The notes under the pieces are model-generated. The model was given only the letters and a program-made list of their open reading frames with translations. It did not search any database and had not been told where the DNA came from. Source: Blastococcus colisei (GTDB taxonomy: Bacteria > Actinomycetota > Actinomycetes > Mycobacteriales > Geodermatophilaceae). From it: a stretch of 64,000 nucleotides of DNA. Positions 18,246-26,213 of the stretch are shown piece by piece. Position numbers and translations under genes: made by a program. Positions within the stretch are counted from its first letter, which is position 1. Every line of letters begins with the position of its first letter. The stretch spans positions 372,001 through 436,000 of the forward strand of contig NZ_VFQE01000002.1 of assembly GCF_006717095.1 (NCBI RefSeq). Reading direction: 5' to 3'.

Positions 18246-18266
18246 GGGTCCTCCCTCATCGTCGAC
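18246..18266. repeat. Left half of an intergenic hairpin interrupted by an insertion sequence
   Basis: GGGTCCTCCCTC (18246-18257) is the left stem arm, followed by loop bases and the target GTCGAC (18261-18266). The right arm lies at 20159-20170, beyond the insertion sequence. An uninterrupted hairpin of the same family is at 60269-60304. Confidence 0.8.
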
Positions 18267-20149
18267 GATCCTGCTGGCCAATTCGTCAGGCGGCCAGGGC
18301 GAGGTCGAGGCGGGTCAGGTGGCTGGTGCGGGTTCGGTCCAGAGGGTGTCCGTTCCAGTAGGCGCTCAGGCGGATCAGATTGAGCGCGACGGCGGAGAAC
18401 ACGTGTTGCAGCCTGGTTTTGGGCAGGCCGCGGTAGCGGGCGTAGCGCAGGTTGGTGACCGCCAGGCCTTGACCGATGGTGCCCTCGATGCCGGCTCGGG
18501 CGGCGTAGCGGGTTCGCCAGTCGAAGGTGCTCTGTTCGGCTCGGGCGGCCTGCTGGGCCTGGTAGACCTCGCGGGGTGGCACGGCGAGCTGGCGGCCGAT
18601 CCCGTGGGACAGCGTCGAACGGGTGCACTGCTGTCGGACCGGGCAGGGGCGGCAGGTGTCGGCGGTGAATCCAATCTTGATCTTTTCGGTGCCGCGCTGG
18701 GCGCGGGTCGGGGTCCACCAGGTGCTGGTCTGACCCTGGGGGCAGCGGGCCTGCCGGGCGTCGAAGTCGAGGGTGAACGCGGTTCGGTCGTAGCCGGTCC
18801 CGTCGCGGGCCTGCCGGGACTGGTCGGCGCGCAGCGGACTGACCAGCGTGACGTCCCACCGGCGGGCGGTCTGGAGCACTGCTGCGACCGAGGGATAACC
18901 GGAATCGAGCAGATGCTCGCCGGGCAGCAGAGTCCGCTGCGCGAGCGTGGCATGGATCGGCTCGACCATCGCCGAGTCCGGCACCGACGCGTCGGTGGTG
19001 GTCACCGAGACGATGAGGTTCGGCCGCTGCCCGACCGTCTCCTCGGGCGGGTGCTGGGCCGGGTGCTGGGCTGGCGGGTCGCAGGTCTCGGTCAGGTGCA
19101 CCTTGTAGCCGTTCCAGATCAGGTCTGCGCCCTTGGCCGCCCATCGGGCGTCAGGGTCATACGGCGAGCTGATCCGCACTCTGCCCGGCGGGAGACCGTC
19201 GGCCGCCTCCCGCATCCTGATCACCTCCCGCCCGCTGGTGTCGGTGCCGAGCACATAGTTCTGCACCAGCACCCGGCGCAGCACATCCACGGCGGGCAGC
19301 TCGCGCAGCCAGCCCGGTGCCTGCTCGGCGTACACCGCGCGCAGCAGCCTCAGCGCATCCCGGCCGAAGTCGCCGGCCAGGTCGGCCCGCTTGGCCTTGG
19401 AGGCCGGCAGCCGCCAGCTGTCGACCCGGGCGCCGTAGCGGTGCGCCCAGTCGGCGACGTCCACGACGCCGGCCAACCAGCCCGGTGCCGCCGCCGCCAG
19501 CGCCTCGACGGCCGCGCGCACGCTCTCCCCGGCCAGCTCCAGCCGGTTGAGGTCGCGCACCGCCGAGATCACGTGCGTGGAGTCGGTGCGCTGACGCCCG
19601 CGGGGGGTCACCAGCCCCTCGGCCTTCAACACCTCCAGCAGCAACTCCAACACGCGCTGCTCCAGGTTGTGCGCGAGCACCCGGGCTCGGAACTCCGCCA
19701 GCACCGAGGCGTCGAACCCCTCCTCATCCAGCCCCAGCCCCAACGCGTACTTCCACGAGATCTTGTCCCGCACCGCCTCGGCGGCCTGCCGATCGGTCAG
19801 GTTCTCAGCCATCTGCAACACCGTGATCAGCGCCAGCCGACCCGGTGACCACCCCGGCCGGCCGCGCACGCCGAACGCCTCGGTGAACTCTCGGTCCGGG
19901 AACAACTCACCGAGCCGATCCCGAATCGTCACCGGCAACGGCGACTCCCGCCGCCGATAGGCCGCTCGCACCGCGGCGGCCACCTCCGGTGCCGGCTCCG
20001 GCCATGACTGCGGCTGCACACACATCAGCACCACCCCACGGCCGGGAGAACGGGGGAAGACCGGCCGCCGGACCATCAAACCCCGGCCACCTGGCAACAC
20101 AACACGCCAACCAAGATCACTAGGCCGCGCTGAATTGGCCAGCAGGATC
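18267..20149 (-). mobile_element. Complete IS1182-like insertion sequence inserted into a hairpin loop, 1883 bp
   Basis: Perfect 18-bp terminal inverted repeats GATCCTGCTGGCCAATTC lie at 18267-18284 and 20132-20149. The flanks carry a 6-bp direct repeat GTCGAC (18261-18266 and 20150-20155). Because GTCGAC is itself a palindrome, the inverted repeat could be counted a few bases longer. Outside the direct repeat the flanks are complementary (GGGTCCTCCCTC and GAGGGAGGACCC), so the element sits in the loop of a former hairpin. One intact transposase gene fills it. Confidence 0.85.
18286..20025 (-). CDS. IS1182 family transposase
   Basis: A 579-residue DDE transposase of the IS1182 type. The N-terminal DUF772-like region (RLGELFPDREFTEAFGVRGR, then LITVLQMAENLTDRQAAEAV) is followed by the catalytic aspartates in QRTDSTHVISAVR and LLDSGYPSVAAV and the glutamate in AGIEGTIGQGLAV. 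A cysteine-rich patch (CRPCPVRQQCTRS) precedes the last block, as is usual in the family. I chose the ATG at 20025; earlier in-frame starts run through the right end of the element into the host flank and are unlikely. The stop lies immediately inside the left inverted repeat. Confidence 0.9.
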   Translation of the reverse strand: MCVQPQSWPEPAPEVAAAVRAAYRRRESPLPVTIRDRLGELFPDREFTEAFGVRGRPGWSPGRLALITVLQMAENLTDRQAAEAVRDKISWKYALGLGLDEEGFDASVLAEFRARVLAHNLEQRVLELLLEVLKAEGLVTPRGRQRTDSTHVISAVRDLNRLELAGESVRAAVEALAAAAPGWLAGVVDVADWAHRYGARVDSWRLPASKAKRADLAGDFGRDALRLLRAVYAEQAPGWLRELPAVDVLRRVLVQNYVLGTDTSGREVIRMREAADGLPPGRVRISSPYDPDARWAAKGADLIWNGYKVHLTETCDPPAQHPAQHPPEETVGQRPNLIVSVTTTDASVPDSAMVEPIHATLAQRTLLPGEHLLDSGYPSVAAVLQTARRWDVTLVSPLRADQSRQARDGTGYDRTAFTLDFDARQARCPQGQTSTWWTPTRAQRGTEKIKIGFTADTCRPCPVRQQCTRSTLSHGIGRQLAVPPREVYQAQQAARAEQSTFDWRTRYAARAGIEGTIGQGLAVTNLRYARYRGLPKTRLQHVFSAVALNLIRLSAYWNGHPLDRTRTSHLTRLDLALAA

Positions 20150-20170
20150 GTCGACTGCGAGGGAGGACCC
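20150..20170. repeat. Right half of the hairpin interrupted by the IS1182-like element
   Basis: GTCGAC (20150-20155) is the second copy of the target, then TGC and the right stem arm GAGGGAGGACCC (20159-20170), complementary to 18246-18257. Removing the element and one GTCGAC restores a 12-bp perfect stem with a 12-nt loop. Confidence 0.8.
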
Positions 20171-20220
20171 GGAACGGTGAGGTAGGACGCCGGCAGCCAA
20201 CGAGTGACAGCATCCGTTGC

Positions 20221-20226
20221 TAGCAT
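20221..20226 (+). promoter_or_regulatory. -10 box of a probable leaderless antitoxin promoter
   Basis: TAGCAT followed by 6 nt (TGCGTC) and the ATG at 20233. No Shine-Dalgarno sequence is visible. Confidence 0.5.
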
Positions 20227-20232
20227 TGCGTC

Positions 20233-20463
20233 ATGGCACGGACGATCACGCTGCGGCTCTCCGATGAGGCGTACGAGTCGGTCAAGCGGCACGCAGAAGC
20301 CGATCGTCAGTCCATGAACACGTGGATCGAGAGCGTGCTGGACATCGAGGACATGCGGCGGCGCTGCGTCGCACACGAGCGGTGGCTCTCCGCCCACCCC
20401 GACGCCGTCGCCTTCGCCGACAGCTGGGCCGATCGCAATCTCGACGAGCTGGCACAGCGTTGA
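20233..20463 (+). CDS. Ribbon-helix-helix antitoxin of a type II toxin-antitoxin pair
   Basis: A 76-residue protein. The first 40 residues form a ribbon-helix-helix DNA-binding domain (TITLRLSDEAYESVKRHAEA, then a helix with SMNTWIESVL). The C-terminal 35 residues are acidic and aromatic (RWLSAHPDAVAFADSWADR) and probably wrap the toxin. Such antitoxins bind their own promoter as dimers and neutralise a MazF/PemK-like nuclease. The downstream toxin overlaps it (TTGA), which supports the pair. It lies only 80 bp from the right end of the IS1182-like element. Confidence 0.8.
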   Translation: MARTITLRLSDEAYESVKRHAEADRQSMNTWIESVLDIEDMRRRCVAHERWLSAHPDAVAFADSWADRNLDELAQR

Positions 20464-20759
20464 GCGCTCCCCGGCGAGGCGAGCTCTGGGTCACCGACGC
20501 CGGGGTGCCCGTACTGGTCGTCTCCTCGACGGTCTACAACGAGATCCCCTCCGAGCCCACGGTCATCGTGGTGCCGGTGTTCGGCACCGAGCCGGATACC
20601 GGATTCGGTGTCGATCTCGGCGAGGGGTGGGCAGCGCCCGGGCTGATCACGAGTCTGCGCAAGGCGCGGCTCCAGCGCCTGCTTCGGCACGTCGACGTCC
20701 AGAAGCTGACGGACGTGAACAACATGCTCTTCCGGATCCTGGCCACCCCGGACCGCTGA
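20460..20759 (+). CDS. MazF/PemK-like toxin
   Basis: A 99-residue protein with the start of a MazF/PemK fold: RRGELWVTDAG at residues 4-14, then PVLVVSSTVYNE and TVIVVPVFGTEP, the strands that shape the RNA-binding groove. MazF toxins are sequence-specific mRNA interferases. I place the start at TTG 20460, which overlaps the antitoxin stop; this gives the normal family N-terminus (RRGE) close to the start. The usual MazF sequence is only partly conserved in the second half, so activity is plausible but not certain. Confidence 0.75.
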   Translation: MSAPRRGELWVTDAGVPVLVVSSTVYNEIPSEPTVIVVPVFGTEPDTGFGVDLGEGWAAPGLITSLRKARLQRLLRHVDVQKLTDVNNMLFRILATPDR

Positions 20760-21007
20760 GGGCTCACCCCGACCTTGCCGCCTCCCGGATGGCTGGACGG
20801 CGTCCGCGGGAACGCTGAGCCCGATGGGGACGCCGGGACCGGCGGGGCGTGACGTTCCGGTCCCTCACGGCATGATGATCACCACACGGCTGGACTCCTG
20901 ACGTGCATCTACGCAGGTCAGCGGCATGTGTGCAGGCCCTATACGTCGCGATCGCCGGGGCGCGCGGCAGGTCCCCGGTTGGGCGTGTTGCCCCTCGGAC
21001 AGCGAAG

Positions 21008-22810
21008 ATGGACCCCGACATGGGGAGCGCAGCACGAGCGGAGGCCTTGAGCCCGCAGACGAACAGCCGGCCGCTCCGAGCGTGGCAGCAGGCCGCTCTC
21101 GCGCAGTACGAGGAGCAGTCGCCGAAGGACTTCCTGGTGACGGCGACCCCGGGCGCGGGCAAGACCACCTTCGCCCTGACCCTGGCCGCCCGACTGCTCG
21201 CCCGGCGCGAGGTCGCCCGTGTCGTGGTGGTCTGCCCGACCGATCACCTGCGCATGCAGTGGGCCGACGCCGCCGACGCCATGGGCATCATCCTGGACCC
21301 CGGCCTCACCAACGCCGTCGGCCCCGTGCGCGCCGGCACGCAGGGCTACGTCACGACCTACGCGCAGGTCGCCGGCAAGCCGATGCTGCACGCCGCCCGC
21401 GCCACCGCCGTCAAGAGCCTGGTGATCCTCGACGAGGTGCACCACGCCGGTGACGGCCTCTCCTGGGGCGAGGCGGTGGAGGAGGCCTACTCCTTCGCCG
21501 CCCGCCGGCTCTGCCTCACCGGGACGCCGTTCCGCACCAAGCCCGACGAGCGCATCCCCTTCGTCCGCTACGAGGAGGACACCTTCGAGGGCGACGACGG
21601 GGAGCGCGGCGTCGGCCTGGTCAGCCGCGCCGACTACACCTACGGCTACAAGGAGGCGCTGGCCGACAGCGTCGTCCGGCCGGTCGTCTTCGCCGCCTAC
21701 ACCGGGACGTCGCGCTGGCGGAACTCCGCCGGTGAGGTGGTGGCCGCGTCACTGTCGGACGCCGGCACCAAGTCCGTCGAGATGCAGGCCTGGCGAACCG
21801 CACTGGACCCCAAGGGCCAGTGGGTGCCGCACGTGATCGCCGCGATGGACGACCGGATCACCCACCTGCGCGAAGACGGCGGCATGCCCGACGCCGCCGG
21901 GCTGATCCTCGCCAGCGACCAGGACGACGCCCGCGCCTACGCCAAGATCGTCCGCCGGGTGACCGGCAAGGCGGCCGAGCTGATCCTCTCCGACGACCCG
22001 AAGGCCTCGAAGAAGATCGAGCGCTTCGCCACCGGGTCGGCCCGGATCGCCGTCTGCGTGCGGATGATCTCCGAGGGCGTCGACGTCCCGCGGGCCGCCG
22101 TCCTGGCCTGGATGACCTCCTACCGGACGCCGCTGTTCTTCGCCCAGGCCGTCGGCCGCGTCGTCCGCTCCCGCGCTGTCCACGAGTCGGCGACGGTGTT
22201 CCTGCCCGCGGTGCGGCCGCTGCTGTCGCTGGCCGCCTCCATGGAGGAGGAACGCAACCACGTCATGCCCCCACCGAAGACGGTGCAGGGCGACGAACTG
22301 GACCTCGAGCCGCTCCCGCCCAAGGAGAAGGACGAGGAGGGGCTGAAGCAGTGGGAGGCCCTGGAGGCCGACGCCCGCTTCGCCCACATCCTCCACAGCG
22401 GGACCGCGCACACCGGTGAGGGCTCGGGTCCGACGGTGGTCGTCGACGCCGAGGACGAGGAGTTCCTCGGGATCCCCGGCCTGCTGACGCCTGCACAGAC
22501 CGCCGAGCTGCTGTCCAAGCGGGACGACGAGCTGCGCCTGCGTATCGCCGCGAGCCACCGCACCGACGGGGACGACGTCATGCTCGTCGAGGACCACCCG
22601 GATGAGGACGACGCCGGCCGCTCGTGGCGCGACGCCGCCGAGCTGCGGCGGGAGATCAACCGCCTCGTCAACCGGGTGGCGGCGAGGACGTCCCAGCCGC
22701 AGGCGGTGGTGCACACCCAGCTGCGGCAGTCGGTGCCCGGCCCGCCGTCGGCGTCCGCCTCGGTCGACGTCCTCCGCGCCCGCCGGGAACGCCTCCGCAC
22801 GATGCTCTGA
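21008..22810 (+). CDS. DEAD/DEAH-box SF2 helicase
   Basis: A protein of about 600 residues with a complete superfamily 2 helicase core. Walker A is TATPGAGKTTFA near residue 47, motif II is LDEVHHAGDG near 140, motif III is LTGTPFRT, and motif VI is QAVGRVVRSR near 379. The C-terminal 200 residues are acidic and helical with no recognised domain. The general layout (ResIII-type core, 600 residues) fits an actinobacterial helicase of unknown pathway, perhaps in DNA repair. The ATG at 21008 is chosen for length; an ATG at 21020 is equally possible and an upstream frame extends to 20903. It stands alone. Confidence 0.85.
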   Translation: MDPDMGSAARAEALSPQTNSRPLRAWQQAALAQYEEQSPKDFLVTATPGAGKTTFALTLAARLLARREVARVVVVCPTDHLRMQWADAADAMGIILDPGLTNAVGPVRAGTQGYVTTYAQVAGKPMLHAARATAVKSLVILDEVHHAGDGLSWGEAVEEAYSFAARRLCLTGTPFRTKPDERIPFVRYEEDTFEGDDGERGVGLVSRADYTYGYKEALADSVVRPVVFAAYTGTSRWRNSAGEVVAASLSDAGTKSVEMQAWRTALDPKGQWVPHVIAAMDDRITHLREDGGMPDAAGLILASDQDDARAYAKIVRRVTGKAAELILSDDPKASKKIERFATGSARIAVCVRMISEGVDVPRAAVLAWMTSYRTPLFFAQAVGRVVRSRAVHESATVFLPAVRPLLSLAASMEEERNHVMPPPKTVQGDELDLEPLPPKEKDEEGLKQWEALEADARFAHILHSGTAHTGEGSGPTVVVDAEDEEFLGIPGLLTPAQTAELLSKRDDELRLRIAASHRTDGDDVMLVEDHPDEDDAGRSWRDAAELRREINRLVNRVAARTSQPQAVVHTQLRQSVPGPPSASASVDVLRARRERLRTML

Positions 22811-22908
22811 CGCGGTCGACGGCGAGCGGTGGACCTCTGCGACCCAGACCGAAGGGATTCTTGGGCCGATGCGGTCCAACGGTCACGAGCGAAGCGGCGA
22901 CGCGCCCG

Positions 22909-25900
22909 TCAGACGAGCATGCCGCGCTGGGCGGCGATGGCGACGGCTTCGGTGCGGCCGTTCGCGCCGAGCTTGGCGAGGATGTTGCTGACGTGCACGC
23001 TCGCGGTCTTCTCGCTGATGTAGAGCTCGGCACCGATCTGGCGATTGGTCCGGCCCTGCGCCAGCAGCCGCAGCACCTCGGCCTCGCGCGGCGTCATGAC
23101 GGCGGAGACGTCGACGGTCCGCACTCCCCCGACGTCCAGCCGCCCACGACGACTCAGCGCTTCGAGCGCGGTGCGCAGCGGCACCGCTCCCAGCCGGACG
23201 GCGACCTCATGGGCGAGCCCCGCTTGCTCCGCCGCCCCGGCGCGGTCGTCGCAGGCCAGCAGCGCCTCCGCCAGCCGCCAGCGGGACCGGGCCTCCTCGT
23301 AGACGTGCCCGAAGCCGAACGCCTCGACCGCGGCGCGCCACAGCTCGGTCGTCGCGTCCCCGCGCAATCGCGCTGTCTCGGCCTCCACCCGGGCCAACCA
23401 CGCCGTCCCCTCGACGCCCATCTCGCCGACCTGCTCCCGGAAGCCCGCCACGGCAGACCGCGCGATGTCCACCAGCGGCTCCCCCGTCGCCGTCCACCGC
23501 CTGGCGGCGCCGGTATCGCCGAGCAGCCGCGCAGCCACCGCCGCGTCGGCCACCGGGTGCAGCGCCGAGGCGACCAGCCTGAGCACGCCCAGGTGGTCGG
23601 ACTCCCAGAGCAGCTGCAGCCGGCGCGAGGTGTCAGTGGCGATCCTGACCGCGGCCTCTGCGTCCCCGGCCCACGCAGCCAGATCGATCTCCGCGGCGGC
23701 GGTCACGAGGGAGAGCAGCACGTGCGCGTTCAACCGCGGAATCAGTTCTCTCGCCCACGCCAGCCGCTGCTGCGCCTCGGCGTCTCCCCGCCCCACCTGC
23801 ACGAGCAGGCCCGCAGCGCGGACGTGCGCTGCCATTTCCGGTACGCGGGCCAGCAGATCGGCCTCGGCCAGGCTCTCGTCCCAGTGCCCCAGCATGTAGA
23901 GCGCGGTCACCTGCAGGTGGCGTAGTTCCGCTGGGTAGAACGACCACTCCATACCGAGCTCTCGAGCGCGCGACGTAGCTCGCCGCGTCCAGTCCAGGGA
24001 CTCCGCGATCCGCCCGTCCTCGAAGGCGAAGGTCGCGCGGTTGAACAGGACGCGCATCTCGACGTCCACGTCGCCCGACCGGCTGGCGCGCATCAGCGCC
24101 TCGTCCAGCCGGCGCTGCACCGCGGCCGCGTCCGTGTCCTGCCGTGAACGCACCTGGGACACCGCGGTATCGGACCAGGCGCTGTCCAGCCCCAGCGCGT
24201 CGGCGGCGGTCAGCGCCTCCTCGGCCGCCGCGTCGCCCTCGTCCACGAGCATCAGCGAGTAAGCCATCCGGGCGTGCGTGGCGGCCGCCCAGGTGCGCAC
24301 CTCCGACGGCGGGTCAGCCGGTACCAGCGCCATGGCGGCGCTGCTCTCCCGGTGCGCCCCGGTGAGGTCCTCGACGCGCACCATGGCCTGGGCCAACGTG
24401 TAGTGCACCCGAGCTCGGGTGACCGGGTCGGCGTCGGTGCCGAGGAGGTCCAGCGCCGACCTCAGGAGCGCGACGGCACGGTGCAGCTCCCCCACCATCC
24501 GCGCGGCGGCCGCGGTCTCCAGCAGCAGAGCCACCTGGTCACGGCCGGCGCGCTCAGCGGCGTCAGGCACCGCCGACCACAGCGCCAGCACCGCCTCCAG
24601 GTACTGCAACTGCTCGGCGGGGGCGCCTACGCAGCAGGCCGCGGTCGCGGCCTCCAGGGAGGCGCTCAGGGCACCGGGGAGGTCGTTGCTCTCCCGCGCG
24701 TGGTGGGCCCGCTCCGCCGCCGTCCCGGCGCCCGGCTCCCGAGCCAGGTAGGTCGCGATGGCCGCGTGCAAGCGCACCCGCTCCCCCGGTAGCAGGTCGG
24801 CCAGGACCGCCTCCCGTAGCAGCGCGTGCCGGAAGCGGTAGCCGTCGTCGGAGACGACCAGCAGGTGGTGGTGCACGGCCTCGGCCAGCGCCTCCTCGAG
24901 CTCGCCGCCACCCAGTTCCCCGACGGCGGCCACCAGCTCGTGCCGCACGCGGCGGCCGGCGACCGCCGCGGTGCGCAGCACCTGCTGAGCGGCCGGTGAG
25001 CGCTGCTCCACCCGGGCCAGCAGGACGTCGGTCAGCCCCAGCGGCAGCGCCTCCCCGTGGAGACCGGCGGCCAGCAACTCCTCGGCGTAGAAGGCGTTGC
25101 CCTCCGCCCGCGCCACCACGTCCTCCACCGTGGACTCGGGCAGCGACCCGGCGCCGGCAGCCAGCCGGCGGACCAGGGTGCCCACCTCGGAGTCGGGCAG
25201 CGGCGCGAGTTCGAGGCGCTCCACCCCGGGCAGCCGCACCAGCTCGGCGAGCAGCGGGCGGAGCGGGTGACGGCGGTGCAGGTCGTCGGCGCGGTAGGAG
25301 GCCACCACCGCCACCGGCACGTCGACCAGACGGGCCAGCAGGTACCGCAGCAGGTCACGGCTGGACCTGTCGGCCCAGTGCACGTCCTCCAGGACGATCA
25401 ACAGCGGGGTGCTCGAGGCCAGCTCGCAGATCAGCCCGGCCACGGATTCGAACAGCTGCAGCCGACCGTCGTCGACCGGCTGGGGGGCCGCCCGGTGCGG
25501 CAGCGGCCGGCTCAGGTCGCGGCCCTCGGTGACCGGCAGCACCGGGAGGGAGGACACGGGCTGCCCAGCCAGCAAGGCGGCGAGCACGGGGTTCGACGCC
25601 GCGGCGGGAACCAGCTCCGGGTCGGCCGCCACCGGGCGCAGCAGGTCGACGAACGGCAGGTACGGAAGTCCCACGTCACCGAGGTCGACGCAGTGCCCGA
25701 GCAGCACCCGGACCCCGCGCGCTGCCGCACGGGCGGTGAGTTCGTCGAGCAGGCGGGTCTTGCCGACCCCGGCGTCGCCGGCCAGGACGACGCTGCTCGT
25801 CCTCCCCGAGGCGGCCCGGTCGAGACGCGCCAGTAGATGGGCGAGCTCGGAGGCCCGTCCCACCATCGGCGCGTCGTCCCAACGTGGCACGACGTCGATC

Positions 25901-25941
25901 GTGGCACGGACCTCCGACAGGTCCGAGCCGGTTCCCACCAT
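22909..25941 (-). CDS. Large LuxR-type transcriptional regulator with N-terminal ATPase (LAL family)
   Basis: A regulator of about 1010 residues. The N-terminus carries an AAA-type ATPase (MVGRASELAHLLARL, Walker A GDAGVGKTRL near residue 55, Walker B LLIVLEDVHWAD), the middle is a long helical TPR-like array, and residues 945-1010 form a LuxR/GerE helix-turn-helix (MTPREAEVLRLLAQGRTNRQ, then ISEKTASVHVSNIL). LAL proteins switch on nearby or distant genes when a ligand binds the helical part. The ATG at 25941 lacks a ribosome binding site but lies only 11 nt after a 43-codon gene, so coupled translation is likely. No obvious target operon adjoins it. Confidence 0.88.
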   Translation of the reverse strand: MVGTGSDLSEVRATIDVVPRWDDAPMVGRASELAHLLARLDRAASGRTSSVVLAGDAGVGKTRLLDELTARAAARGVRVLLGHCVDLGDVGLPYLPFVDLLRPVAADPELVPAAASNPVLAALLAGQPVSSLPVLPVTEGRDLSRPLPHRAAPQPVDDGRLQLFESVAGLICELASSTPLLIVLEDVHWADRSSRDLLRYLLARLVDVPVAVVASYRADDLHRRHPLRPLLAELVRLPGVERLELAPLPDSEVGTLVRRLAAGAGSLPESTVEDVVARAEGNAFYAEELLAAGLHGEALPLGLTDVLLARVEQRSPAAQQVLRTAAVAGRRVRHELVAAVGELGGGELEEALAEAVHHHLLVVSDDGYRFRHALLREAVLADLLPGERVRLHAAIATYLAREPGAGTAAERAHHARESNDLPGALSASLEAATAACCVGAPAEQLQYLEAVLALWSAVPDAAERAGRDQVALLLETAAAARMVGELHRAVALLRSALDLLGTDADPVTRARVHYTLAQAMVRVEDLTGAHRESSAAMALVPADPPSEVRTWAAATHARMAYSLMLVDEGDAAAEEALTAADALGLDSAWSDTAVSQVRSRQDTDAAAVQRRLDEALMRASRSGDVDVEMRVLFNRATFAFEDGRIAESLDWTRRATSRARELGMEWSFYPAELRHLQVTALYMLGHWDESLAEADLLARVPEMAAHVRAAGLLVQVGRGDAEAQQRLAWARELIPRLNAHVLLSLVTAAAEIDLAAWAGDAEAAVRIATDTSRRLQLLWESDHLGVLRLVASALHPVADAAVAARLLGDTGAARRWTATGEPLVDIARSAVAGFREQVGEMGVEGTAWLARVEAETARLRGDATTELWRAAVEAFGFGHVYEEARSRWRLAEALLACDDRAGAAEQAGLAHEVAVRLGAVPLRTALEALSRRGRLDVGGVRTVDVSAVMTPREAEVLRLLAQGRTNRQIGAELYISEKTASVHVSNILAKLGANGRTEAVAIAAQRGMLV

Positions 25942-25952
25942 GAAGGAGCCGG

Positions 25953-26084
25953 TCAGCGTGAGCGCCGGCGGTTGCGGAACCACGAGCCGCGCGGGGTGCG
26001 CGTCCCGCGGCCGGACGCCATCAGCACCTCCCGCCGGTACGCGAGCTCGGCGTCGAGCGCCGGATTGCCGTAGTGGAGCGTCAT
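25953..26084 (-). CDS. 43-residue small basic protein in front of the LuxR regulator
   Basis: A short frame with ATG at 26084, a GGAAGG ribosome binding site 9 nt upstream, and TGA at 25953-25955. It encodes 43 residues: an N-terminal half with an amphipathic helix (NPALDAELAYRREVLMASG) and a C-terminal half that is extremely basic with a WFRNRRRSR ending. It is hydrophilic with no membrane segment. The stop is 11 nt from the ATG of the LuxR-type regulator, so the two are probably one transcript. Function and family are unknown; it could act as a leader that couples translation of the regulator or as a small nucleic-acid-binding protein. Confidence 0.55.
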   Translation of the reverse strand: MTLHYGNPALDAELAYRREVLMASGRGTRTPRGSWFRNRRRSR

Positions 26085-26196
26085 GGTCGTGCCTTCCGTC
26101 GTCCCTGGTGTGGATGACGGCAACGTTCGCCCTGAGGGGTGCCCGCCGGCATCGGTCGATCACGCATGACCTGAGGCCCTACGACGGCGGCAGACC

Positions 26197-26213
26197 GTCT
26201 GAGGCCCTCAGAC
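26197..26213. terminator. Short palindrome across the stop codon of the PhoD-like gene
   Basis: GTCTGAGGCCCTCAGAC is an 8-bp perfect stem with a 1-nt centre and includes the TGA of the PhoD-like gene on the minus strand. It could act as part of a terminator; there is no T-run. Confidence 0.4.

Noticed and set aside
20026..20397. Longer transposase starting outside the IS1182-like element
   Set aside because: The frame would cross the inverted repeat and the target duplication into the host flank; the family N-terminus fits the ATG at 20025.
20790..20840. Terminator behind the toxin gene
   Set aside because: GGCGTCC and GGACGCC can pair across about 25 nt, but the stem is short and the loop long; not convincing enough to list.
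23000..26100. Biosynthetic gene cluster controlled by the LAL regulator
   Set aside because: No synthase, carrier protein or tailoring enzyme is near either of the two LuxR-type regulators.
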